Shown: positions 7,287 to 13,834 of the stretch, piece after piece
Layout: each line of letters begins with the position of its first letter
Numbering within the stretch: the stretch's first letter is position 1
Assembly (NCBI GenBank): GCA_048594865.1
Contig: JBMDWZ010000329.1
Location: 1 to 15,351, forward strand
Length of the DNA stretch: 15,351 bases
Reading direction: 5' to 3'
Source: CALKWS01 sp048594865
Lineage (GTDB): Bacteria; Actinomycetota; Actinomycetes; Actinomycetales; Beutenbergiaceae
Made by a program: the position numbers and the translations under genes
The notes under the pieces: model-generated
What the model was told of the DNA's origin: nothing
The model's input: only the letters and a program-made list of their open reading frames with translations
Databases searched by the model: none

Positions 7287-8716
7287 ACTCCGGCCTCCCG
7301 CATTGACCGGCGCACTGGCAGCACGGCCGTGCTCGCCCCATCACCATGCGATGGCTGGGAGGCCGCCGTGTCGGTGGCTCCAGGGGGCTCGTCGTCGCTC
7401 GCGGGCAAATTCGCACCCGTCGTGCCGGACACCAGCGCAGCTGCTTTGGTCGACTTGCGCGCCCGACGTCGTCGAACGATCGCTGTGATGAGGGAACTCA
7501 GCAACAACACCGCCAGCAGTCCGGCGGCAACGGTGGCGGCGATAAACGCCCAAGACCACCCAGGGGCGGTTTCGGCTTGATCGATCGCCGACATCTGCGC
7601 GGGGTCGGCCATCACGCTGATCTCAGCCTCACCAACCTGACCAGAACCCGCACCCTCTAGGCGCAGGACGTGAGTGCCTGGGCGCAGGTCGCTGGGCAGT
7701 GTCAGCGCTCCGGCGACCTCGCCGAGTTGTCCTGCGGACATTGGGCCGGCGCCGGCCTCACCTGCGCCGAGGGTGGCTACCACCTGCTCCCCGGGGGCGA
7801 AGCCGCGGCCGGTGAAGCCCAGCACTCGACCGGCAATGATCGTGGATTGGTCGATACCCACGCTCGCGGGGCCATCGACGTTGAGTCCCTGGAAGTCGAC
7901 TTCCTCGGCACCGGACTCCGGATCGCCGCCGGCGGATTCTTCGGCTTGGGTATCGGCGTTATCCCGCTGACCCTCTTGGTTCTGCTCGCTGCCCGAGCCT
8001 GGAGAGCTCGCGCCACCCTGGCCCTGTTGACCCTGTTGACCCTGTTGACCCTGTTGGCTTTGACCGCTTCCGTCCCCGCCAGCGTTGCCTTGGTCCTGCG
8101 AACTCACCGAGGCGGGAGCCCCGGTGAATTCCACCGGCGTGAAGGTTTCATTGTTGGCGTTGGCCACGCCATGCGCACCTACGGTGATCACCCCACAGGT
8201 GACCTCCCGGCAGTCGATTTGCCGGACATTGCCCTCGCGGTCTTGGGTGTCAAACACGGGGCCCGGGATCACCATCTCCAGGCCCCAACTGCCGTCGGTG
8301 GATATTTCTCCACCATTGGCAGCAGCGGCGGTGCCCGAGCCGGGGAACGTGACGAAGCGCTGGTAGCCCTGGTTGTCACGCGCTTCGACGTCGGGCACAT
8401 ACATGTAGGTCACGCCGGTGCGGCCGCCATTGCTCGGCTTCCAGGACCCACCGGATGGGTCGTCGACCCAGCCAAAGAGCACGTAGATCCCGCCGAAGCC
8501 ACCAGCGATCGATTGGAATCCTGCACCGGAGACGGTGATCGGTGTGGGTTCGGTGGCCGATGCTTGCCCAGAACCATGGGCAGACGTGACGCTCACCGAA
8601 CCCGCGGCATGCGCTGGCGGGGTGACGCCCAGCGGTATCAAGGCGAGCACCGCTGTAGCAGCGGTAGCGAGAGCCCAGCGGCCAAGCCTGGCGCGTGCGG
8701 ATGTGGATGTGGTCAC
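7283..8716 (-). CDS. Secreted membrane-anchored protein with neocarzinostatin-like domain, heme locus
   Basis: This encodes a 477-residue exported protein. A signal peptide covers about 1-38 (PPAHA/AGS). A first beta-sandwich domain, about 39-198, opens with SVSVTSAHG and ITVSGAGF and closes with IDCREVTCGVITVGAHG and TPVEF. Its start, Cys169/Cys174 spacing and end recall the neocarzinostatin fold, though this is a motif impression only. A low-complexity linker rich in Gln, Gly, Ser and Glu (about 200-275) contains tandem QQG units. A second Ig-like domain follows (about 278-370, GRVLGFTGRGFAPGEQVVATL), then a transmembrane helix (about 387-413), RRRRARK and a cytoplasmic tail of about 60 residues. 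The GTG start at 8716 has GGAGG 7 bases upstream and overlaps the hmuV stop by 4 bases. Its function is unknown; its position between hmuV and an HtaA gene suggests heme uptake. Confidence 0.8.
   Translation of the reverse strand: MTTSTSARARLGRWALATAATAVLALIPLGVTPPAHAAGSVSVTSAHGSGQASATEPTPITVSGAGFQSIAGGFGGIYVLFGWVDDPSGGSWKPSNGGRTGVTYMYVPDVEARDNQGYQRFVTFPGSGTAAAANGGEISTDGSWGLEMVIPGPVFDTQDREGNVRQIDCREVTCGVITVGAHGVANANNETFTPVEFTGAPASVSSQDQGNAGGDGSGQSQQGQQGQQGQQGQGGASSPGSGSEQNQEGQRDNADTQAEESAGGDPESGAEEVDFQGLNVDGPASVGIDQSTIIAGRVLGFTGRGFAPGEQVVATLGAGEAGAGPMSAGQLGEVAGALTLPSDLRPGTHVLRLEGAGSGQVGEAEISVMADPAQMSAIDQAETAPGWSWAFIAATVAAGLLAVLLLSSLITAIVRRRRARKSTKAAALVSGTTGANLPASDDEPPGATDTAASQPSHGDGASTAVLPVRRSMREAGV
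8022..8057 (-). repeat. Four tandem 9-base units encoding a QQG linker repeat
   Basis: The unit CCCTGTTGA occurs at 8022-8030, 8031-8039 and 8040-8048, with a variant CCCTGTTGG at 8049-8057 (plus-strand reading). On the minus strand it encodes repeating Gln-Gln-Gly in the linker of the secreted protein. Unit-number changes would keep the reading frame. Confidence 0.85.
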
Positions 8717-9522
8717 GAATGGACCTCCGAAACAGACTGGTGGTGTGCAAGGTGGCGAACGGGCAGCACGCTGAGGCCGCCATGCGGATCCCGAGACACT
8801 GTGAGGGGATAGTTGTAGACCTCCGAAAGCACCTGCTCATCGAGTACGTGTGCTGGAGTTCCCTGGCTGCGCACCCGGCCGCGCTCGAGGAGCACGATCC
8901 GATCGGCGTAAGCGGCGGCCAAAGACAGGTCGTGGAGCACCACGACGACGGCCGCTCCCTGCGCCGCACGCTGGCGTGCGTGAGACAAGACGGCCTCTTG
9001 GTGACGGATGTCCAGAGCTGCCGTCGGCTCATCCAGTAGCAGCACCGCGGTCTCCTGTGCCAATACCCGGGAGAACGATGTGCGCGCCCGCTCCCCACCG
9101 GACAGCGTGGGGAAGGTCCGCGTCGCCAAATGCGTGACCTCGGTGCAGCCCATGGCTTGGCCGACTACCTGCTCGTCTCGACGGTCCTCAGCGGTCCTCT
9201 GCCACGGCGCTCGGCCCATCGACACCACCTCGGTGACGGTGAAGGCGAAGGACAGCCGCGCATCTTGCATTTGCACCGCTCGGATTCGTGCCAACTCAGC
9301 AACAGGCCTGCGGGTGAGGTCTGCGCCGTCGATCTCCACCCGGCCGTTCGTGGGGCGCTGATCTCCGCTGAGCACCGACAGCAAGGTTGATTTTCCGGCG
9401 CCATTTGGTCCAACGAGCGCCACGACTTCGCCCACCTCGACGGCTATCGAGACCTCGCGCAGAATCTGCTTGCCGTCGATGCTCACGTCGATGTTGTGGG
9501 CCGCGAGTATGGGGGTGGTCAT
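8713..9522 (-). CDS. hmuV: Heme ABC transporter ATP-binding protein HmuV
   Basis: This encodes a 269-residue ABC ATPase of the iron-chelate/heme importer class, which powers the HmuU permease from the cytoplasmic face. Visible motifs: Walker A GPNGAGKST (38-46), Q-loop near Gln86, ABC signature LSGGE (140-144), Walker B VLLLDEP (160-166) with D-loop, and the switch His197 in LHD. The ATG at 9522 is chosen over a GTG two codons upstream (9528) because GGGAGG is 6-7 bases before the ATG but touches the GTG. The ATG overlaps the hmuU stop as ATGA, and its own stop overlaps the next GTG as GTGA, implying translational coupling both ways. The C-terminal tail is His-rich (RHLAHHQ, 256-262). Confidence 0.93.
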   Translation of the reverse strand: MTTPILAAHNIDVSIDGKQILREVSIAVEVGEVVALVGPNGAGKSTLLSVLSGDQRPTNGRVEIDGADLTRRPVAELARIRAVQMQDARLSFAFTVTEVVSMGRAPWQRTAEDRRDEQVVGQAMGCTEVTHLATRTFPTLSGGERARTSFSRVLAQETAVLLLDEPTAALDIRHQEAVLSHARQRAAQGAAVVVVLHDLSLAAAYADRIVLLERGRVRSQGTPAHVLDEQVLSEVYNYPLTVSRDPHGGLSVLPVRHLAHHQSVSEVHS

Positions 9523-10655
9523 GACCACCCTCCCGCGCCGCGGCGGGTACGGCGAATGAGGTAGAAGAAGAACGGGCCACCCACTAGCGCCGTGAGCATC
9601 CCGATGGGCAGGTCGGCGTAGGCCACGAGGGTGCGGGCGCCCAGGTCCGCGGCGAGCAGCAGCACTCCGCCGCCGAGCGCGCTGGCGAGTAGCAGCGGCA
9701 GATGTTTGGGGCCGATCAGCATCCGCAGCAGGTGCGGAACAACCAACCCCACGAAGGCGATGATCCCGGTGAAGGCGACAGCCGCGCTGGTGAGCACGGC
9801 CACCACCACGATCACCACTTTGCGCAGGGTCTCCACGTTCACCCCAAGGTGACGTGCGGGTCGCTCACCGAGCGCCAATAGGTCCAGGGAACGCGCGAAG
9901 CGAGTGGCCGCGAGGGTGCCGATGATGGCGATCGGTGCCACCACCGCCACGTGCTGCCAGCGGGTGCCATTGAGGGAACCCAGCTGCCAAAAGACCATTT
10001 CTTCCCGGGCACTAGTGTCACCCAGGAAGGTCAATAGCGCGATGATCGCGCCAGCGACGGCGTTCACTGCCACCCCGGTGAGCACCAGGGTGACCACTTC
10101 GGTGCGCCCACCCTGGCGAGCGGTGGTGTAGGCGACCATGGTGGCGATCAGACCACCGGCGAAGGCGGCGCCGACGATGGTGAGGTTGCCCAGAAACGTC
10201 CACCCAAAGACGATCACCGCGCAAGCACCGCAGGCGGCGCCCGCCGACACGCCCACCACGCCAGGTTCGGCAAGTGGGTTGCCGAAGACTCCTTGCATCA
10301 GCACTCCCCCGACGGCGAGCGCCCCACCGACGGCAATCGCCAACGCCACCCGTGGGAAGCGAATCGTCCACAGTGCCGATTCACCGTGCTCGTGAGACGG
10401 CAGGCTGCCCCAGGCGAGCCCCAGCTTGTGCAGGATCGAACCCAGGACCTCGCTCGCCGGAATCCTCAGTTGGCCCGTGCCGGCAGCCACCACCATCAAG
10501 ATCAGCAGCAAAAGGGCCAGCACCCCAAAGACGATTGTGGTGCGCGCCACGGCTCGTCTTGCAACCTGTGCATCCCCGCCCGGTCCGATACCGGGTTCCT
10601 GCGCCACGGCCGTCCCCTGAATCAATCGAACCGGTTCGACTACCGGTGCACTCAT
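9519..10655 (-). CDS. hmuU: Heme ABC transporter permease HmuU (FecCD family)
   Basis: This encodes a 378-residue FecCD/BtuC-family permease. After a hydrophilic N-terminal extension of about 38 residues, multiple hydrophobic segments follow, consistent with the usual ten-helix layout. Family motifs are IRFPR (98-102), GVLMQGVFGNPLAEP (117-131), and near the C-terminus GIIAFVGLVVPHLLR, the helix-loop that contacts the ATPase. It would form the inner-membrane channel for heme delivered by HmuT. Start ATG at 10655 overlaps the hmuT stop (ATGA); a modest GGCGG is 7 bases upstream. The 38-residue leader rich in Ala, Pro and Gly before the first helix is somewhat longer than typical. Substrate assignment rests on HmuT and hmuO in the same locus; FecCD permeases alone do not show the substrate. 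Confidence 0.93.
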   Translation of the reverse strand: MSAPVVEPVRLIQGTAVAQEPGIGPGGDAQVARRAVARTTIVFGVLALLLLILMVVAAGTGQLRIPASEVLGSILHKLGLAWGSLPSHEHGESALWTIRFPRVALAIAVGGALAVGGVLMQGVFGNPLAEPGVVGVSAGAACGACAVIVFGWTFLGNLTIVGAAFAGGLIATMVAYTTARQGGRTEVVTLVLTGVAVNAVAGAIIALLTFLGDTSAREEMVFWQLGSLNGTRWQHVAVVAPIAIIGTLAATRFARSLDLLALGERPARHLGVNVETLRKVVIVVVAVLTSAAVAFTGIIAFVGLVVPHLLRMLIGPKHLPLLLASALGGGVLLLAADLGARTLVAYADLPIGMLTALVGGPFFFYLIRRTRRGAGGWS

Positions 10656-11743
10656 CGGCTACCGCCGGGAGCGTAGATCGCCACCGCGAGAGCGTCGAGC
10701 ACGTCAGCGGTGTTGGGTCCAAAGCTAAGGATCTGATCATCGGCCATGTCCACGATCCGCTGGTTACTCCCGGCCGGGGTTAGCTCCAGCGCCGGCACGT
10801 GCTCGAAGATCCCGTCGGTGCCGCCGACGGACTCAAGACCCTTGGACATCATCAGTACCAGGTCCGGAGCGGCAGCGACCAACCCCTCATCGGTCAGGGG
10901 CTTCATCCCCTCCCATCCGATCTCGCTGGCGACGTCCACCCCGCCCAGAGCGGTGATGAGTTCGTCGGTGCCGGAGCCGGTTCCGAACATGTAGTAGATC
11001 CCGGACTGCCCGCGAACGTAGAGGAACACGATCCGGAGCTTCTCCCCATCGGCTGGAGCTACGTCGGCGATCTGCTCCACCGTTTCCTGGACCTGCCCGG
11101 CGGTTCGCTGCGCCAGCTCCTCCCCCTGATCAGGCAGGCCGACGGCGTTGGCGATCTGCCCGATCAGGTCCGGTAAGCCGGCTAGCGAACGGTGTGAGTC
11201 CACCACCACCACGGGAATCCCGGCGTCCCTCATTTGCAGCACTACGTCCCACGGACCCAGCGAGGTGTCGGTGATGATGACCGACGGCGCAAGGTCCAGG
11301 ATTGCTTCGGCGTTGAGGTCGTGCCCGCCTGTGGTGACCAGTGGCAGGTCGGCTATCTCAGCAAATCCGGAGGACACATCGCGCCCGACGACGTTGCTCC
11401 CCAAGCCGAGTTCGAACACTGTGCGTGCGGTGGTGCCGTAGATATCCAGGGCCAAAATCCGCGAGACATCGGTGACAGTGACGTCGGTGCCCTGGGCGTC
11501 GGTGATGCTCACCGGGAGCTGCGGCGTTGGATCCTGTGCGATCGGCGCCACCGCACTATCGGCCAGCACCGCAGTCGATGCACCGGTGTACGCCGAGGGG
11601 TCATCGAGCACCTGGGTTTGGCTGAGACGAAGGCCACCGTCTTGTGGGTCGTTGCCGTGAGCTTGCCCCAGGGCGCAGCTCGCAAGAAGTACTGAGACCA
11701 CCATCGCCACCATTGCGGCACGGATGGATCGTGCTGTTGTCAT
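10652..11743 (-). CDS. hmuT: Heme-binding substrate-binding lipoprotein HmuT
   Basis: This encodes a 363-residue periplasmic-binding-type lipoprotein that receives heme at the outer face of the membrane and passes it to HmuUV. A lipoprotein signal ends in LLASC with the lipidated Cys23. Class III binding-protein sequence follows, with VSRILALDIYGTT and AEAILDLAPSVII. The heme ligands established for Corynebacterium diphtheriae HmuT (His136, Tyr235 and supporting Arg237) have apparent counterparts in His141 of TTGGHDLNAEAIL and in Tyr242-x-Arg244 of FLYVRG, with nearly the same spacing. That strongly favours heme over a siderophore. The ATG at 11743 has only a weak GGAT nearby. It opens a chain of 4-base overlaps running to the first HtaA gene. 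Upstream, two hairpins separate it from hmuO. Confidence 0.93.
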   Translation of the reverse strand: MTTARSIRAAMVAMVVSVLLASCALGQAHGNDPQDGGLRLSQTQVLDDPSAYTGASTAVLADSAVAPIAQDPTPQLPVSITDAQGTDVTVTDVSRILALDIYGTTARTVFELGLGSNVVGRDVSSGFAEIADLPLVTTGGHDLNAEAILDLAPSVIITDTSLGPWDVVLQMRDAGIPVVVVDSHRSLAGLPDLIGQIANAVGLPDQGEELAQRTAGQVQETVEQIADVAPADGEKLRIVFLYVRGQSGIYYMFGTGSGTDELITALGGVDVASEIGWEGMKPLTDEGLVAAAPDLVLMMSKGLESVGGTDGIFEHVPALELTPAGSNQRIVDMADDQILSFGPNTADVLDALAVAIYAPGGSR

Positions 11744-11763
11744 TGCTATCCAGGCTCGGTTGA

Positions 11764-11814
11764 GGGTGCCGGTGGCTGGCTATCGCGGCATGATGAAACC
11801 AGCCACCGGCGCCC
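11764..11814 (-). terminator. Hairpin just upstream of hmuT (terminator or attenuator-like)
   Basis: GGGTGCCGGTGGCTGG (11764-11779) pairs with CCAGCCACCGGCGCCC (11799-11814): 16 pairs with one G-T wobble and a 19-base loop. It ends only 20 bases before the hmuT ATG, and no T-tract follows. It could terminate, slow or process transcripts entering hmuT; it does not cover the hmuT start itself. Confidence 0.45.
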
Positions 11815-11820
11815 GAGTGA

Positions 11821-11849
11821 GTCTTGCCCGGCGCGGCACCGGGCAAGAC
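11821..11849 (-). terminator. Hairpin directly after hmuO
   Basis: GTCTTGCCCGG (11821-11831) pairs perfectly with CCGGGCAAGAC (11839-11849) around a 7-base loop, two bases past the hmuO stop codon. The position suits a terminator, but no T-tract follows. With the next hairpin (11764-11814) it makes a tandem pair that fills the hmuO/hmuT gap. Confidence 0.5.
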
Positions 11850-11851
11850 GA

Positions 11852-12547
11852 TTAGTTCGCGCTACTGAGGGCAGCGTCGAGATCTGCAAAGACTGCGGCG
11901 TTGAGTTCGAACGCCGCTACGGCTTCGGCGATCAGGTCCTGCTGATCACTTGGCCGCAGGTTGGCCTCATTGAGCAGGCACCGATAGTCGTCCTTGTAAG
12001 GCTTTGGCGCAGTAATTTGGTCGAAGTGGTAGAACAGCAGGCCGGGTTGGCCTTCGCGCAGATCGTGGGTGCGGGCCACGATGCGACCCAGGGCGCGACC
12101 ACCGGACAGATCTCCGAGGTAGCGCACGTAATGGTGGGCGATAAACCGCACCGGGTCGTTCATCAAACCGAGCAGTCGCTGCACGTAGGCGGCAGTCGCC
12201 GGCAGCGGGCTCACCACATCGCGCCAACCATGACCGTGGAAGTAAGCAAGATCGACTTCGAGGCTCGCGACCCGCTCCAGGCGTTCGTCGACGAAAGGCC
12301 CTGCGAGCGGATCAGTTGCCAATTCACGGCCAACGAGCTCCAAGGCACGGTAGATGTACAGGTGCTGTGCCGAGAGCAGCGCGAACTCCTGCTGCGTCAG
12401 CTCCCCGGCGAGGAGCCGGTGGATGTACCTGGCGCCTTCAGCATCGGTGTGCGCGGTGGAGGTCGCGTTGCGCAGGCGGACCGAGAACGGGTCAATTCCC
12501 GAACGGGGCACTGCGGACGTGGCAAGACTAAGCGGCATTGTTGTCAC
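11852..12547 (-). CDS. hmuO: Heme oxygenase HmuO
   Basis: This encodes a 231-residue canonical (HO-1 fold) heme oxygenase, which opens heme with oxygen and electrons to give biliverdin, CO and ferrous iron in the cytoplasm. The proximal heme ligand is His33 in TAHTDAEG, equivalent to His20 of C. diphtheriae HmuO. The distal helix carries the flexible glycine motif YLGDLSGG (143-150) with the catalytic-network Asp146. Length matches the family, with a slightly longer N-terminus. The GTG at 12547 is preferred because AAGGA lies 7 bases upstream; the in-frame ATG at 12538 would be about 16 bases away. A promoter with -35 TTGGCA and -10 TAGCCT lies inside the end of the upstream gene and is covered by an iron box, so derepression under low iron is expected. 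Confidence 0.96.
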   Translation of the reverse strand: MTTMPLSLATSAVPRSGIDPFSVRLRNATSTAHTDAEGARYIHRLLAGELTQQEFALLSAQHLYIYRALELVGRELATDPLAGPFVDERLERVASLEVDLAYFHGHGWRDVVSPLPATAAYVQRLLGLMNDPVRFIAHHYVRYLGDLSGGRALGRIVARTHDLREGQPGLLFYHFDQITAPKPYKDDYRCLLNEANLRPSDQQDLIAEAVAAFELNAAVFADLDAALSSAN

Positions 12548-12619
12548 TGACGATTCCTTGTCAGAACGAGAGCGGGTGTGCCCCGGTGTGCCGCGATCTT
12601 CACCTGGGAACGATTTACG

Positions 12620-12638
12620 TAAGGACAGGCTAACCTAA
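12620..12638 (-). promoter_or_regulatory. DtxR/IdeR-type iron box controlling hmuO
   Basis: TAAGGACAGGCTAACCTAA (plus strand) matches the DtxR/IdeR 19-base consensus TTAGGTTAGCCTAACCTAA at 15 of 19 positions, with one half-site essentially perfect. It covers the predicted hmuO -10 hexamer and the stop codon of the DUF2470 gene. Iron-loaded repressor bound here would block hmuO transcription. Confidence 0.85.
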
Positions 12639-12656
12639 TTTATCTCCGATTGCCAA
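12627..12656 (-). promoter_or_regulatory. Predicted hmuO promoter
   Basis: On the minus strand, TTGGCA (12651-12656, 5 of 6 to the -35 consensus) is 18 bases from TAGCCT (12627-12632, a TAnnnT -10). Transcription would begin near 12620, about 72 bases before the hmuO GTG. The -35 lies within the 3' end of the DUF2470 coding region, and the iron box overlaps the -10. Confidence 0.6.
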
Positions 12657-12979
12657 TCACGTTCTGACGCTCTGTCACATTCGCACTCGCGGGCGGCCCG
12701 GGCAGCGACCGCCTGGTCATAGAGCGCCACGAACACCGCGCGCAGGTCGCTGCGCTGCAGTGCGGGAGAAGCGAACGGGACGCGGACGATCCGTGGCTCG
12801 CCCTCATCCACGATGAGGTAGTCGACGCCATCGAAGTCCAAGTGCGCCATCTGCACCTCCGTCGCCCTGGGTGCCGGCAACAGCTCCTGCACGATGAGCA
12901 GGCTGTCTTGACTGTGATCGTCGTTCATGTGCTGAGCGACGGCGGCGATCACGCCGTCATCAAAAGTTCCCGATGGCAT
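12635..12979 (-). CDS. Stand-alone DUF2470 protein, probable heme-utilisation accessory
   Basis: This encodes a 114-residue protein consisting almost entirely of a DUF2470 domain. The family hallmark HMNDDH is at 17-22, followed by AHLDFDGVDYLIV, VRVPFASPALQRSDLRAVFVALYDQA and a charged tail with a Cys-x-Cys (99-101). DUF2470 is best known as the C-terminal part of HugZ/HutZ-type split-barrel heme-degrading proteins; here the split-barrel half is absent and a canonical heme oxygenase follows 87 bases later. A heme-binding, delivery or oxygenase-partner role is plausible but unproven. The ATG at 12979 has no clear ribosome site; TATCCT ends exactly 6 bases before it, suggesting a leaderless message. 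An iron box covers that promoter. Confidence 0.85.
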   Translation of the reverse strand: MPSGTFDDGVIAAVAQHMNDDHSQDSLLIVQELLPAPRATEVQMAHLDFDGVDYLIVDEGEPRIVRVPFASPALQRSDLRAVFVALYDQAVAARAARECECDRASERDWQSEIN

Positions 12980-12983
12980 GAGA

Positions 12984-13002
12984 TAAGGATAGCCTTACCT
13001 TC
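12984..13002 (-). promoter_or_regulatory. Iron box and likely leaderless promoter at the head of the heme locus
   Basis: TAAGGATAGCCTTACCTTC (plus strand) matches the DtxR/IdeR consensus at 14 of 19 positions with a strong TAGCC centre. Its edge is 4 bases from the DUF2470 ATG. On the minus strand the same bases contain TATCCT (12986-12991), followed by six bases and then ATG, so transcription may start at the A of the start codon. No good -35 was seen. Repressor bound here would cover both promoter and start. Confidence 0.8.
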
Positions 13003-13062
13003 GCTCCAGGCGCGAGACCCTTCTTGGGGTCACGGGGGTGGGATATCCCTCAGCACCTCGAC

Positions 13063-13794
13063 CTAACCACGGTCGCCTTCGGCGCGGGTACGGAACACAT
13101 GGGTGACGTACGGGAGATGGATGACGCCGTCGTCGTCGGCCGCATCTTGTCCGATCCCCCGCACCCGATCCAGCGCCAGGGCCCGGTCTGCGGGCGACAT
13201 GTCGATGACGTAGCTGCGGGACGCGGCGAGACTCACCAAGCCTTCGATGTCCAGGGTGTTGACCCACCGGAACTCCTCGCGCTCGGGAGTCGCGAACGGC
13301 TGCGCCACTCGCACGCCGTCGGCATCGATCATCTTCTCCGCGGCGCTGGAATTCATGGCCTCACCAAGCGCCTTGACCCAGGGCACCGCGACGTCGCGAA
13401 TGTTCCAGATCAGACCGAGTTGCCCGTCTGGGCGTAGCACTCGCGCCACCTCGCGACTTGCGGCGGCTACGTCGACCCAGTGCCACGCCTGGCCGAAGAT
13501 CACAGCGTCTAGGGTGTTGTCGCCCAACGGGATCTGCTCTGCGGTGCCGATGCGGGCATCGACGCCCGCGAACCGCTGGCTGAGTGTGTCCAGCATGACC
13601 TCGTCGGGTTCGACCGCATAGACGGTGCGACCCGGCGCGATCAACGAGCCGGTGAGCTTTCCGGTGCCGGCGCCGACGTCCGCCACAGCGGTGGCACCTT
13701 CGGGAATCGCCCATGCCACCGCATCGACGGGGTAGGTCGGACGAGCCTTGTCGTAGTCCTGCGCTGCCTTGCCGAAGGATCGTCCTTGAGTCAT
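13063..13794 (-). CDS. Class I SAM-dependent methyltransferase, substrate unknown
   Basis: This encodes a 243-residue cytoplasmic methyltransferase of the UbiE/Methyltransf_11 type. The SAM-binding motif I is VADVGAGTGKLT (37-48), the ribose-binding acidic residue is Glu62 in AVEPDE, motif II lies around LDAVIFGQAWHWVD (95-108) and motif III is VLRPDGQLGLIW (119-130). The start FGKAAQDYDKARPTYP is typical of a subgroup of unassigned small-molecule methyltransferases. The ATG at 13794 has no ribosome site within the short upstream region, so the message may be leaderless. It is divergent from the dehydrogenase gene with only 40 bases between starts. Its stop is 60 bases from the iron box heading the heme locus, so it is upstream of that locus in the same direction but probably not part of it. 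Confidence 0.9.
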   Translation of the reverse strand: MTQGRSFGKAAQDYDKARPTYPVDAVAWAIPEGATAVADVGAGTGKLTGSLIAPGRTVYAVEPDEVMLDTLSQRFAGVDARIGTAEQIPLGDNTLDAVIFGQAWHWVDVAAASREVARVLRPDGQLGLIWNIRDVAVPWVKALGEAMNSSAAEKMIDADGVRVAQPFATPEREEFRWVNTLDIEGLVSLAASRSYVIDMSPADRALALDRVRGIGQDAADDDGVIHLPYVTHVFRTRAEGDRG

Positions 13795-13822
13795 AGGGTC
13801 AGTGTGCCAGCGGGGTGGTCAC

Positions 13823-13828
13823 TACACT
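13823..13828 (+). promoter_or_regulatory. Candidate -10 element for a leaderless dehydrogenase transcript
   Basis: TACACT (TAnnnT) is followed by six bases and then the ATG at 13835, the spacing seen for leaderless actinobacterial genes. No convincing -35 is visible. Confidence 0.45.
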
Positions 13829-13834
13829 TCCGCA

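Noticed and set aside
7670..8812. Long plus-strand open frame of 380 codons opposite the neocarzinostatin-like gene
   Set aside because: The minus-strand frame has a signal peptide, ribosome site, overlaps and membrane helix; the plus frame has none and contains translated repeat shadow.
9523..9528. GTG start two codons upstream of the hmuV ATG
   Set aside because: The ribosome site would directly touch the GTG; the ATG at 9522 has correct spacing and overlaps the hmuU stop.
13059..13069. GACCTAACCAC near the methyltransferase stop as a third iron box
   Set aside because: Only one half-site resembles the consensus; the other half is missing and the site lies at a gene end.
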